A stretch of DNA of 43,174 bases, from assembly GCA_964636895.1 (NCBI GenBank), contig CAZWUW010000013.1:1-43174 (forward strand), in the 5' to 3' direction. The stretch comes from CAZWUW01 sp964636895 (lineage in GTDB: Bacteria > Bacillota > Thermincolia > Thermincolales > CAZWUW01). Shown here piece after piece: positions 26,973-35,348 of this stretch; positions within the stretch are counted from its first letter, which is position 1, and each line of letters starts with the position of its first letter. A model generated the notes under the pieces. That model saw nothing but the letters and a program-made list of their open reading frames with translations. It was not told where the DNA came from and did not search any database. Position numbers and translations under genes: made by a program.

Positions 26973-27535
26973 CCCACTAACAGTAGCTTGTAAGGGGCTA
27001 AAAGCGATTGGATTTCCGGGGTTATCAATGACTCTGAAGCATATTGGACGACCGTCCCCTCGTCCCGGACGGAAACAACGCCGGGTCGCCGGGTCTTTAG
27101 CTGCACTACGAGCATCCCGCAGGCTAGTTTAATTTGCTCTGGGGTAATCGTGTACCCCGATTGGTATGTCACCCTTGCTTCTTGATATGCGACCGGTACG
27201 AGCCCTGTTGGAAGCCAAATGCGCCCATTGTTAGGGTTAAAGTCATGTCCAGTTATCGCCTCCCAATCAGGGGGCGAAAACGCATAGCCCAGTGGATTGT
27301 TCTCCGGTGAATATCGGGCCTCAATGGTCGTTATTCCCGTTATTGGTATGTTGCGGAGTCTGCCCATGTTGGCCTCGTTTAACGGGATTGTCTCGGTAAA
27401 CGATTGGACTTTTAGGCTCCGGTGACAATACCCGTCAATAAGGTTGGATGCCTGGGCAATCAATATGCTCTTTTGACTCTCCGGGATGATGACCGGCACG
27501 GTGTACTGGTCAAGTTCGCCAGTTGTTAAATACAT
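26969..27535 (-). CDS. head-tail connector (gp6-like adaptor)
   Basis: 188 aa. N-terminal helices (ESQKSILIAQASNLIDGYCHR) are followed by a beta insert with YQSGYTITPEQIKLACGMLVVQL, a helix pattern shared by gp6-like adaptors that bind below the portal. The start codon lies 14-16 nt from the end of the omega-RNA-like element, and the ribosome site AGGGGG borders it directly. Confidence 0.72.
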   Translation of the reverse strand: MYLTTGELDQYTVPVIIPESQKSILIAQASNLIDGYCHRSLKVQSFTETIPLNEANMGRLRNIPITGITTIEARYSPENNPLGYAFSPPDWEAITGHDFNPNNGRIWLPTGLVPVAYQEARVTYQSGYTITPEQIKLACGMLVVQLKTRRPGVVSVRDEGTVVQYASESLITPEIQSLLAPYKLLLVG

Positions 27536-27548
27536 TTATATTCCCCCT

Positions 27549-27715
27549 GTGAACTACCTACCCACCTCTATAGGTGGTGGCTTCCTGCTCAAGACATGTT
27601 CAGTATCGGCAGGCTATCCCCGCAGTCCCTGCGGTTATTGAGTTTGTCTATTCCCGCCTTCGCTCTCACCTAGCGTGAGCAATGTAGCTTAGGGGCGGGA
27701 GACTTCTTCACCGTT
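27549..27715 (-). ncRNA. omega-RNA-like IS200/IS605 (TnpB-type) right-end remnant
   Basis: Read on the minus strand, the segment ends CAGGAAGCCACC...GGTGGGTAG...TAGTTCAC, the wording I know from right ends of IS200/IS605-type elements that form the 3' part of TnpB guide RNAs. Four stems are visible (plus-strand numbers): TCCCGCC/GGCGGGA (27652-27658 with 27694-27700), GCTC-CAC/GTGAGC (27662-27680), CCGCAG/CTGCGG (27620-27634), CCACCT/AGGTGG (27562-27577). No transposase or tnpB frame is present. Sequence after TTCAC would be the guide position. Family call is from memory of such ends, without a search. Confidence 0.55.
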
Positions 27716-27722
27716 TAAGGGG

Positions 27723-27742
27723 AGAGGGGTCGCCCCCCCTCT
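27723..27742 (-). terminator. GC-rich hairpin after the capsid gene
   Basis: AGAGGGG...CCCCTCT stem on the minus strand, followed by CCCCTTAAAC. No clear T run, so it may stabilise the mRNA end rather than terminate. Confidence 0.45.
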
Positions 27743-27761
27743 GTCTTTGAAGGATTCGCAT

Positions 27762-28709
27762 TTACCGGGTAATGTTTACGATTTCATGGGCAATGCCTGC
27801 GCCGCGAACGGTAGGGGCACCGAACTTCACGATTACATAAACCCCGGCCAGGTTTTCAGTAGTGCCAAGCTTGAATACCCGTGGTTTCGACGTGGTCACG
27901 TAGTGGTACTCGATTAAGTTCTCGGTCACAATGGCAGCCCGATACAGGGTATCGGCTCCGCTAGGAGTTGCAGTAAACTGGTTCTCCGGAACCAGCGGCA
28001 AAATGCCGGCAGCGGTGGACAGTGCAGGGACAACAAGTCCGGGTACTACCTCGACCTCGCGGGCCAAGACGTTTTTCATTGTAGTGGCGTGGTTTTTAAC
28101 TTCTTTCTCCAATTCGTCCAGGGCGATGGGGTCAATGTAAATAGCCGTCGGCTTCACCCGGAACGCCCTGTTGGCAACCATCTTCGCTACTTCTGTGCGC
28201 AGCCCATCCACAATGGATGCAGCCTTTGTAATTGCGCCGGTTTTGGTAATCAGTTTTAAAAGACCGTCGTACTGGAGCGGCGATACCGCAGTGTCTCCCG
28301 TCCAAAGAGCTGCGTCCTCAGTGGTTACCACGTCCTCAATCCTGTCATTCAATTCCCTGGAAACTAGGTTAAACAAACCCTGCTGGTCAGTAACCTCGGT
28401 GTCGAATAAGCCATAACTCGCCTTGGAGATTATGGCCTTGATGGCTACAGCCCTTTGGGCATACGAGGTGGCGCCAGGAGTTGATGCCAGGTTCCTCTTG
28501 TCCACGAACGCGCCTCCGGTCTTGGCAGTGACTTCAAACCAGCGGCTGGGGTCACCGGTTGCAGGTACGTTCCTGATTCTTTGACCAAGTGCGCCCCGGT
28601 CACGAATCAAATCATTAATATTGGTGTCAAACATCGGCAGGTGGATTGCGCCCGGGCCGATATAGTCGGCGGCACCCTGCAGGTCAGTAAAAATGATTTC
28701 ATTTCTCAT
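27762..28709 (-). CDS. major capsid protein
   Basis: 315 aa with an HK97-type fold pattern: a long N-arm, then QRAVAIKAIISKASYGLFDTEVTDQQG, quoted by its parts VAIKAIISKASYG and DTEVTDQQG. The spine/P-domain region follows (LFNLVSRELNDRIEDVVTTEDAALWTG) and an A-domain with FRVKPTAIYIDPIALDELEK and YRAAIVTENLIEYHYVTT. It directly follows the protease-scaffold gene. No cleavage peptide of HK97 length is evident at the N-terminus. Confidence 0.88.
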   Translation of the reverse strand: MRNEIIFTDLQGAADYIGPGAIHLPMFDTNINDLIRDRGALGQRIRNVPATGDPSRWFEVTAKTGGAFVDKRNLASTPGATSYAQRAVAIKAIISKASYGLFDTEVTDQQGLFNLVSRELNDRIEDVVTTEDAALWTGDTAVSPLQYDGLLKLITKTGAITKAASIVDGLRTEVAKMVANRAFRVKPTAIYIDPIALDELEKEVKNHATTMKNVLAREVEVVPGLVVPALSTAAGILPLVPENQFTATPSGADTLYRAAIVTENLIEYHYVTTSKPRVFKLGTTENLAGVYVIVKFGAPTVRGAGIAHEIVNITR

Positions 28710-28748
28710 TGGTTAACTCACTCCTCTTTTAGGTGTTTTTTTTGGGGC

Positions 28749-28776
28749 ATAAAAATAGCTCCGCAATTTGCAGAGC
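28749..28776 (-). terminator. terminator-like hairpin before the capsid gene
   Basis: GCTCTGC AAATT GCGGAGC followed by TATTTTTATGCCCC on the minus strand. Confidence 0.55.
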
Positions 28777-28780
28777 ATGG

Positions 28781-28872
28781 ATTCACAATATTCAGTTGTC
28801 TATTCACAATATTCAGTTGTTTATTCACGATATTCAGTTGTTTATTCAGTTGTCAGTTGTCTACTCAGTTGT
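28781..28872. repeat. degenerate 21-bp tandem repeats after the scaffold gene
   Basis: Three near-identical 21-bp units (28781, 28802, 28823) containing ATTCAGTTGT, then shortened copies to 28872. They fill the gap between the protease-scaffold stop and the hairpin before the capsid gene. Confidence 0.9.
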
Positions 28873-28876
28873 CAGT

Positions 28877-29326
28877 TTACTCCGCTTTTTGAGGAGCAGT
28901 CATTACAGCCAGCTTGAGGCTCATTTTCTGTACATTGTCTACCGGCAGTTTGTCGATAGCGGCATACAAGTCCTGGCCTTCTTTGCCCTCAAGGTCTTTG
29001 CCCCACTTGGCCAGCAGCTCGGCCGGTACGGTTTTCCGCTGCGGTTCTGCCGGAGGCTCGTCCTTCTTGGCCTCCAGTGCCGTAACCTTGCCGGACACTT
29101 CGTCAATTTTTTTGACAACATCCTCGATTGCCTTGCCGGTTGCCTCCAGTGCGGTTTTCATTTCATCTGTGAACTCAGTCTTGGCATCGGTTTTCGGAGG
29201 CTCAGTAACGGCTTTAGCCTCAATGGCCTCCATTTTTTCTGATACGGGCTTAATCTTCGCATCAATGGATGCCTCAATATCCGACTTAAAGCCCTCCAGA
29301 ATTTCTAACAACTTTTTCTCTTCCAT
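28877..29326 (-). CDS. scaffold protein from an internal in-frame start
   Basis: An ATG at 29326 (codon 249 of the fusion) is preceded by AAAGGAGAG at ideal spacing, inside the coding sequence. It would give a separate 149-aa coiled-coil scaffold, as with Nu3 nested in lambda gene C. Confidence 0.7.
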   Translation of the reverse strand: MEEKKLLEILEGFKSDIEASIDAKIKPVSEKMEAIEAKAVTEPPKTDAKTEFTDEMKTALEATGKAIEDVVKKIDEVSGKVTALEAKKDEPPAEPQRKTVPAELLAKWGKDLEGKEGQDLYAAIDKLPVDNVQKMSLKLAVMTAPQKAE

Positions 29327-30070
29327 TTGTATCTCTCCTTTCGCTTTTGCGGCTAATGCCGTATTTGTATAAGCGGCGGCCCAATCCTTGAGTATTGCGG
29401 CCCCCGTAAAAGTAATCTTGTCAATCTTTAAAACATCATCCTGCTCGGTAGTAGATAATTGAGTGTCCGTGGTTTCATAGGACATTCCAAGTTTAGATGC
29501 GTTGTCTTTAATGTAATTACATTCCTCCGGGAAGTCCCGGCACCATAGATGGCCATAAACAAAAACATGACCCTCGTCGGACCATGTGGATTCGATGCAG
29601 CCGATTTTTTTCTTTACATCGTGGCCATAATAACCCCAATCTACATTTACCCCGGTGCCTTCGAGTGTGTGGATTCTATCATCTGCCACATCGGATGGCA
29701 ATAGAACTCTCTTACCATTAGCTCCACTGGGCGGGTTCTCGGAAGGCTCGTCCAGATAACAAAGTAACCCAAGGAATGGCATCTTGTTCGGATGTTCTTC
29801 ATCGCCAACGGCAAAGATGCTGGAGGCTGCCAGGCTTATGCCAATGCCGAACTCCTTCGCCTTTTCATTGATGCGGGTTCGGAGTTCTTCCTTTTCCAGC
29901 GATGTAATGTCTTTAACCCGGCTCAACATTCGCTGGGCCATTTGGACATGGAGCTTGTCGTGAAGGGGAAGCCTGCGGATTTTTTTACCCTCTTTTTCTT
30001 GGATTACTCCAAAATCAAAATCGGGAAGTGCGTCTATTTCTTTCTTTGTTAACTTCTTGGCGAATATCAA
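28877..30070 (-). CDS. fused prohead protease and scaffold protein
   Basis: 397 aa, TTG start overlapping the portal stop (TAATTG) behind GGAGGTGAGG. The N-terminus carries a DUF6582-like domain (DALPDFDFGVIQ...LPLHDKLHVQMAQ). Residues about 60-240 resemble a maturation-protease region (GVNVDWGYYGHD, GHLWCRDFPEE, LGMSYET). From residue 249 a coiled-coil scaffold follows (LEILEGFKSDIEASIDAKI...VSGKVTALEAKKDE). The fusion would place the scaffold inside the prohead, to be cleaved before packaging. Confidence 0.75.
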   Translation of the reverse strand: MIFAKKLTKKEIDALPDFDFGVIQEKEGKKIRRLPLHDKLHVQMAQRMLSRVKDITSLEKEELRTRINEKAKEFGIGISLAASSIFAVGDEEHPNKMPFLGLLCYLDEPSENPPSGANGKRVLLPSDVADDRIHTLEGTGVNVDWGYYGHDVKKKIGCIESTWSDEGHVFVYGHLWCRDFPEECNYIKDNASKLGMSYETTDTQLSTTEQDDVLKIDKITFTGAAILKDWAAAYTNTALAAKAKGEIQMEEKKLLEILEGFKSDIEASIDAKIKPVSEKMEAIEAKAVTEPPKTDAKTEFTDEMKTALEATGKAIEDVVKKIDEVSGKVTALEAKKDEPPAEPQRKTVPAELLAKWGKDLEGKEGQDLYAAIDKLPVDNVQKMSLKLAVMTAPQKAE

Positions 30071-31447
30071 TTATTCCTCACCTCCTTCCTCGGCAGTCTC
30101 TAGTTCATGTAAAATGGCTGCCATTATTGATGCAACCATTTGGGCATTTTGCTTTTTGAAGTCCTGCCCCAATCTTCCCACTGGCTTTACTCCGGCCACT
30201 TTTTTAAGCGGTATCGGGGCCAGGAATGGGTCGCCCTTGGTCAACCGGTATTCAGTGACCGTACATTCACCGTCTTTAATTGAGCCTAACCCTAACTCTG
30301 CCCGGACTTCATTAATGGTCACTACGTCATGTTCAAGATACTTTTCATGCACCTCAGACAGCGTTTTCCGCTCCTGCAAGCTCCGGTGATATATAAACTC
30401 AAACTTAACATCTCTGAAGCCCAAAAACTCAATGATTTCTTTGTTAATCGTATCGGCAACCAGCTCCGCTAGAGGTCTAACCCCTGTGTCCGTAGTGCCC
30501 CGGTCGGCTATCTGTTCGGCGGTTTTCCCGCCCTTGGACTCCGCTAACTTACCGGGGTCTACGTCAAAAGCCACGGCGATAATCTGGATTAGGAAGTGCT
30601 GCCATTCAAGATACAGGCCGTCATCGCCCGTGGCCCCCAAGTCATGGGTCTTAGCGTTTTTCCCGCCACCAAATATGGGGGTTTTGCCCCGGCCTTCGAT
30701 TTCTTGCTGCCAGTAAAGCCGAAAAGCCTTAACCTGGGGGTCGCCTACGCCTTCGCCAAGGTCAATTAATTTCCGGGGTATCGCCTGTCGGGCCATTTTG
30801 CCAGCAAAGTTCTGGGCACCCAAGAAGTGGTCAATGGTAAGTGCTGCTACCTCCATTGGGCTTAGGCCGTAGGGCGTGTTTGTGCGGGGGTTTATCCTGG
30901 CGAACATCATTTCCGAGTCTTTTAGGTAAACGGGCTCTGCCTTGTCGGGGCTAACTTGACCGAATCTAATAGTGTCCTGCCGGCCGTCCCAGTTCATGTT
31001 AATGTCGACATACCCGGCGTCTGTCGGCCACAAAAAAAGCGGTCGCTCCGGGCTTTTGGACTGCCCTCGCTCCGCTGTTAGCTGGCCAATGACCAGAATA
31101 TCCTCAATAAGCTGTTCGATAAACGTCTGCCAGGTATCGTCGTTATTGGGTCGCTTCAGGATTGATTCAATTATCTTCCGTTGATCCGGATGCCCGCCCT
31201 CCAGTTTCCACTGCAAGGCCTTGATTTGATTTTTCAGCACATTTATTGCCCTTCTGGGGACAGGAGATTCGGAGAATTTGCGCAGCCTCGACCGGTTGAC
31301 GCTAAACGGTTTGTTGCTGGTATAGCCAAATGCCTGATTCTCGTAAACGAATAATCCCGGATGCTGGTCGGTTTTGCGGTTCAGCCTTTTTGCGGCCCAT
31401 GTGTCAAGAAAACTGGCTAAAAAATTAATAATAATCACCCCCTCCAA
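30071..31447 (-). CDS. portal protein
   Basis: 458 aa, HK97/SPP1-type portal. Wing and stem markers include SPVPRRAINVLKNQIKAL, FARINPRTNTPYGLSPMEVA, FAVDPGKL-like FDVDPGKLAES and TINEVRAELGLG. It forms the dodecameric DNA gate at one vertex. It overlaps terL by about 20 nt. The annotated TTG start sits on the ribosome site GGAGGGGGTG, so the true start may be a few codons later. Confidence 0.88.
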   Translation of the reverse strand: MEGVIIINFLASFLDTWAAKRLNRKTDQHPGLFVYENQAFGYTSNKPFSVNRSRLRKFSESPVPRRAINVLKNQIKALQWKLEGGHPDQRKIIESILKRPNNDDTWQTFIEQLIEDILVIGQLTAERGQSKSPERPLFLWPTDAGYVDINMNWDGRQDTIRFGQVSPDKAEPVYLKDSEMMFARINPRTNTPYGLSPMEVAALTIDHFLGAQNFAGKMARQAIPRKLIDLGEGVGDPQVKAFRLYWQQEIEGRGKTPIFGGGKNAKTHDLGATGDDGLYLEWQHFLIQIIAVAFDVDPGKLAESKGGKTAEQIADRGTTDTGVRPLAELVADTINKEIIEFLGFRDVKFEFIYHRSLQERKTLSEVHEKYLEHDVVTINEVRAELGLGSIKDGECTVTEYRLTKGDPFLAPIPLKKVAGVKPVGRLGQDFKKQNAQMVASIMAAILHELETAEEGGEE

Positions 31448-33098
31448 GGTATTTTTCTATCATCTGTTCATCCAGGCTGTCGCCGCTAGAAACACTCCCA
31501 ACGCTCAATTTAATGCCCTGCACTTCCTCCTCCATGATTAGCTCGGCCACAGAGGCCACCCCGTCAGCAATATCCTTGGAGCCTTTTCTGCCGGAAGGGA
31601 ATTTCTTTGGATGGTCAACCTTGGTTTTGTTAACCAGTTGCAGGTTTTCCAATTCTTCCTTTAGTTCCTTGTCCCTGGGTAGCTCAATGCCTATAGAATG
31701 AATGAGTTTTCTTAACCCTATATACATTTTCATTTGTTGGGACAGGCTGAAGCTCATATCCTCAGCATCTATCCCGGCATCCAGGAGCCTTTGAATGCCC
31801 TCGGCAGAGTTAAATTTGTCGAATCGACCCTTCTTGAGGTACACCTTTTTGCTTATCTGGACTATCGTTTCGCCTACATTCACGTAGTCCACCGGTTGGG
31901 TAGGCGTGGGATTCCACTTTAAGACTGCATCAATAACGGGTCGGACGGAATCGCCCTCCGGTTCCCCGTGGCCTATGACCAGCATGAAGCTATCGTTTAC
32001 TAGGCCGGGGTCGCCGTGAAAATAATAGGTCTTGTCCGGATATAGGTTGATATCAGTCACCACTAGGCTGACATACTGCTTTATTTCATCGTTTTTAACC
32101 CTCTCGGTGATTGTTTCGAGATATTCAATTCTATTTGTCCCTCGCATGCAATCCTCGATTTTCCCTGGATAAGTAATGAAACCATCTTTGGTTTTTGGAG
32201 GGATGGTTTCATAGTAGCATTGGGCTGTTATAGGGTCATCGGCGTATTCCTCCAGGATGTCGGGGTCATCGGGTTTTTTGTTAAGATTGATTTCCCATGT
32301 GGCGCCACGGTCGCAGTATATCCGGGGGTTGCTCTGACTGGCCTCGTGTTTCTTTATCATAAAATCCCCATCGTACCGGGGGTAGGAGATAAATACCCTT
32401 AATGCCCCCCATTTGGAGTGACTGAACCGGGAGTTCCCGGAAGAACGAAGGATTTTATAAACACTCTCGGCCTTTTCTTCCTGGAAGTCCGATATTTCAT
32501 CGAATACCACGAAAAACGGGCTGAATCCATCGAACTTCTCCATGTCGGCATGACCGGAATAACAAGTTATGTTGTGATAGAACTTAATCCTCGGCTGTTG
32601 ACCCTCCAGGACTTGATATTCCTTGGGGTGTCGGGGCTTACGTTCTACTTTGACAAACCAGCCTGTTCCGTCGTCTTTTTGGGAGCATATCTCCAAAGCG
32701 GCCTTTAGTTTATTAAAGAACACCGCATTGGCGTGCTGGCTGTTAACGGCCACGTTAATGATGTCAATATTCTCGCCCTTACCGAAGTCCAGGAACTCCT
32801 GGGGATTATTCAGGCAAAGCAGCCGATAAAGAATATAGACTAAAACCCTGGCCGTCCAATAGTCTTTACCGGAGCCCTTGCCCCAGAGCAATACGAATTC
32901 ATTGAAATCAGCCTTGCACTCCAATACATCTTCAATGGCCTTGGCGGCCTGGAGTTGTCGGGGGAAAAGTGCTTCACCAAAGAATTGGGGCGAAGTGAAA
33001 AACTCCTCCACCGGGACCGGCATTTCCCGGTATTCGGGGTATGCGATTTTATGGAGTATTGCACGGGCTTCCGCGGGGGTCAGTTTTGATAGGTCCAT
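31425..33098 (-). CDS. terminase large subunit
   Basis: 557 aa, the packaging motor ATPase and DNA-cutting nuclease. Walker A GKGSGKD lies at 73-79 (LLWGKGSGKDYW) and Walker B VVFDE at 197-201. The C-terminal RNase H-like nuclease part has the acidic FHGDPG and, further on, KGSKDIADGVA. The full length is present. It precedes portal as usual, but its small-subunit partner is 6.6 kb upstream beyond a foreign cassette. Confidence 0.92.
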   Translation of the reverse strand: MDLSKLTPAEARAILHKIAYPEYREMPVPVEEFFTSPQFFGEALFPRQLQAAKAIEDVLECKADFNEFVLLWGKGSGKDYWTARVLVYILYRLLCLNNPQEFLDFGKGENIDIINVAVNSQHANAVFFNKLKAALEICSQKDDGTGWFVKVERKPRHPKEYQVLEGQQPRIKFYHNITCYSGHADMEKFDGFSPFFVVFDEISDFQEEKAESVYKILRSSGNSRFSHSKWGALRVFISYPRYDGDFMIKKHEASQSNPRIYCDRGATWEINLNKKPDDPDILEEYADDPITAQCYYETIPPKTKDGFITYPGKIEDCMRGTNRIEYLETITERVKNDEIKQYVSLVVTDINLYPDKTYYFHGDPGLVNDSFMLVIGHGEPEGDSVRPVIDAVLKWNPTPTQPVDYVNVGETIVQISKKVYLKKGRFDKFNSAEGIQRLLDAGIDAEDMSFSLSQQMKMYIGLRKLIHSIGIELPRDKELKEELENLQLVNKTKVDHPKKFPSGRKGSKDIADGVASVAELIMEEEVQGIKLSVGSVSSGDSLDEQMIEKYLGGGDYY

Positions 33099-33104
33099 AG
33101 GCTC

Positions 33105-33320
33105 TTACCCTCTTTCAATTACTTCCTCTGGTATGTCACTTAATTTGTTAGGGAAATTAACCTTTTCTTCGACCCACTCTTGATTCACATAAACTCTTTC
33201 TATCCCTAAATGTTTTGCTAAATCAATATCATGTCCTTCGTCAAGCAATTCACCATTTTTATACAAGCCTTCCCAGTCATCGCAACGGACTAAAATATAT
33301 TTATTATCCACTATGCTCAC
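33105..33320 (-). CDS. 71-aa phage protein, DWEGLY motif, unknown
   Basis: Starts MSIVDNKYILVRCDDWEGLY with a compact alpha/beta layout and the end NKLSDIPEEVIERG. It overlaps the glycosyltransferase stop by 17 nt and ends 6 nt before terL. The DWEGLYKNGELLDEGHD part suggests a small two-layer fold. No function recognised. Confidence 0.7.
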   Translation of the reverse strand: MSIVDNKYILVRCDDWEGLYKNGELLDEGHDIDLAKHLGIERVYVNQEWVEEKVNFPNKLSDIPEEVIERG

Positions 33321-34050
33321 CTGCTTCCAATCTCCTTAACTGTTCCTCGGTCATTATGTGCTGACAAAAAATCCGGCTATCGCACCACAATTTAAAGCCC
33401 TTCCGCTGGGCATCTTCACAAAAGGCGATATCCTCGCCCTGGTCATGGTAACCATATCTCACCGCATCAAAGACCGGCCGCTTAATGAGATATACGGCAC
33501 CGGTTACATCGACCTCGAATAGCTGATTTTCAGGGTAATTAATGTAGTGGCATATACTACCGCTATCGTCTTTGAACATGATGTTCGGGAACCTACCTAA
33601 CTCCAATTCCTCGGGGTTAACATGGTAGTCGTTATAGATTAGTGCGGAGCAGATATCTTTATCATTCTGTACCAACTTTTTTAAGCTGTCCGGGGGAACC
33701 ATAATGTCGGAGTCAACGGAAAAAAGAAAATCCGCCCCGCTGGCTTTCGCCGTGTCTAGGAGCAGATTTCTCAATAGTGCTAATCCTGCCAATATCTCTT
33801 GTGCTCGATATACTGGGTCGTCTCGGTCATCTTCATTTTGACCTAGGTTCCATGTCCAAACTTGCCCCGGGCGGTCGGCAACAAACTGTTGTAAAATTCG
33901 CAACGATTCGTCCACACTGTCATTGACCACAAAGCAATACTCAATGAGTTCCTTCGGATAGTCCAGTTTGGTTAAGTGGTCTAAGTAGTAGGGCAGCCAC
34001 CGGGCACGGTTGCGAACAGGCGAACCGATTAATATTTTGGGTAGACTCAT
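33304..34050 (-). CDS. GT-A fold glycosyltransferase
   Basis: 248 aa. The nucleotide-sugar region begins ILIGSPVRNRARWLPYYL and YCFVVNDSVD. The metal-binding DxD is D113-S-D115 (FLFSVDSDIMVPP). The acceptor side has DVTGAVYLIKRPVFDAVRYG and EDIAFCEDAQRKGFKLWCD, the ED-type catalytic acid region. No membrane span. Last sugar-transfer gene of a five-gene tight cassette; the product is probably added to a virion or cell-surface glycan. Confidence 0.82.
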   Translation of the reverse strand: MSLPKILIGSPVRNRARWLPYYLDHLTKLDYPKELIEYCFVVNDSVDESLRILQQFVADRPGQVWTWNLGQNEDDRDDPVYRAQEILAGLALLRNLLLDTAKASGADFLFSVDSDIMVPPDSLKKLVQNDKDICSALIYNDYHVNPEELELGRFPNIMFKDDSGSICHYINYPENQLFEVDVTGAVYLIKRPVFDAVRYGYHDQGEDIAFCEDAQRKGFKLWCDSRIFCQHIMTEEQLRRLEAGEHSG

Positions 34051-34053
34051 TGA

Positions 34054-34701
34054 TTATCGACTCCCCGCTAATAACCCACTGACCGACCGGTACATGTGGT
34101 CGTGAGTCTGTTTGATTTCTACATTGCCCTTTCTTTTCTTTTTGGACATCAAGGCCAGTGTCAACCCGCCAACAAAAATGTTCCCATTTAAGTCACCTGG
34201 AACAAAATCCTTTTCTATGTAATGGATATGTGGGTTGTTATTCCAATTAGCATGATTAATTGCATCCCTGGACGGCTCGTACCATGAATCGTGAACAAGT
34301 AATGCAGTCTCACTTTTGGGGGTGTACGCCAGAGCATTGTTTAAATCTTGGAGTACTGCGTTGTATGAGTGATCGCCGTCGATTAAAATGAAATTTACAT
34401 CTTCCCCTGACTCTTTAAGGCTTTTGATTAATTCAGGTAAAGTTTTTTTAGAGTCCCCGGTTACCCAAGTGACGTTACTGTACTGGTCTTTACCCACAAT
34501 ATTAGAGTGGTCGATATCAAGTGAGTAAACTTTGTCAAAGTATTGGGATAAAATTCTGGTAAAGCCACCGCAGTAGGATCCTACTTCTATGGCGATATTG
34601 CGTTGAGGGATCTTGTTGAGGAGATAAAAGATACTTGCCCTCTCGGCCATTGACATTTGCCAAAGAATGGTGTTGTCAGTTAGTTCGTCTATGTTGATCA
34701 T
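34054..34701 (-). CDS. SAM-dependent methyltransferase, CmcI/Methyltransf_24 type
   Basis: 215 aa. SAM motif I EVGSYCGG (39-46), motif II acidic LDID (61-64), and the family hallmark IDGDHSY (107-113) with the following LHDS-like LVHDSW. Enzymes of this type O-methylate sugars or small molecules. It is 12 nt from the next upstream gene and 3 nt from the downstream glycosyltransferase, so it probably methylates the glycan built by the cassette. Confidence 0.82.
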   Translation of the reverse strand: MINIDELTDNTILWQMSMAERASIFYLLNKIPQRNIAIEVGSYCGGFTRILSQYFDKVYSLDIDHSNIVGKDQYSNVTWVTGDSKKTLPELIKSLKESGEDVNFILIDGDHSYNAVLQDLNNALAYTPKSETALLVHDSWYEPSRDAINHANWNNNPHIHYIEKDFVPGDLNGNIFVGGLTLALMSKKKRKGNVEIKQTHDHMYRSVSGLLAGSR

Positions 34702-34713
34702 GCCTATGCCTCC

Positions 34714-35346
34714 CTAATTCTTAACCCATAGATAAAAGTCGAACCAATTAGGCGTGAACTCAGCCTCTTCTATTTCATAATGCGGAAAAAGCTTGCCGAA
34801 TTCTTCAACCTGACTAAAAGTGAAACACATACAGTTGCTACTGTTGACGTAGCTTGGCTTATCATCCAGCTTTGGGAAATGGATACACGCAACACCGTTT
34901 TCCTTAAGCATTAACTTGATGTGCTCTAAAATTTGAACTTGCTCTGCATACGTGTTGTGTTGGAGTACCTGCAGGCTATAGATGAAATCGATATTGGTTT
35001 GCACCAGGTCATCAGTCAAAACTACTTCAAAGTTCGCCACCTGATATTTAAGCATCCGCTGGGCAGTACACAGTAAAATGTCGCTGGATATGTCAGCACA
35101 AATGATTTTATTACATTTACTAGCCATGAAACGTGCCACACGGCCATCTCCGCAGCCATAGTCTACGACATTGCGTAGCGAGTTTTTGGTTCTATTTCTG
35201 TAACCTTCAATTAATTGCCGGGAGTGAGTTATTCCTAAATCGTTATACTGCTCATCGGTATACCATGGCACAAATATGTCCTGGGTAATCTCTTTTCCCT
35301 TCATAGTCCTATATGGATTGTGAGTTACTGAAAATTTATCAATCAT
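34714..35346 (-). CDS. class I SAM-dependent methyltransferase
   Basis: 210 aa from the ATG at 35346, preferred because AGGAAGGGG lies upstream and a longer start would overlap the previous gene by 70 nt. Motif I DYGCGDG (62-68), motif II ICADIS (about 82-87), then IDFIYSLQVLQH and GVACIHFPK as motifs post II/III. A second sugar or peptide methyltransferase in the same cassette. Confidence 0.82.
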   Translation of the reverse strand: MIDKFSVTHNPYRTMKGKEITQDIFVPWYTDEQYNDLGITHSRQLIEGYRNRTKNSLRNVVDYGCGDGRVARFMASKCNKIICADISSDILLCTAQRMLKYQVANFEVVLTDDLVQTNIDFIYSLQVLQHNTYAEQVQILEHIKLMLKENGVACIHFPKLDDKPSYVNSSNCMCFTFSQVEEFGKLFPHYEIEEAEFTPNWFDFYLWVKN

Positions 35347-35348
35347 GA

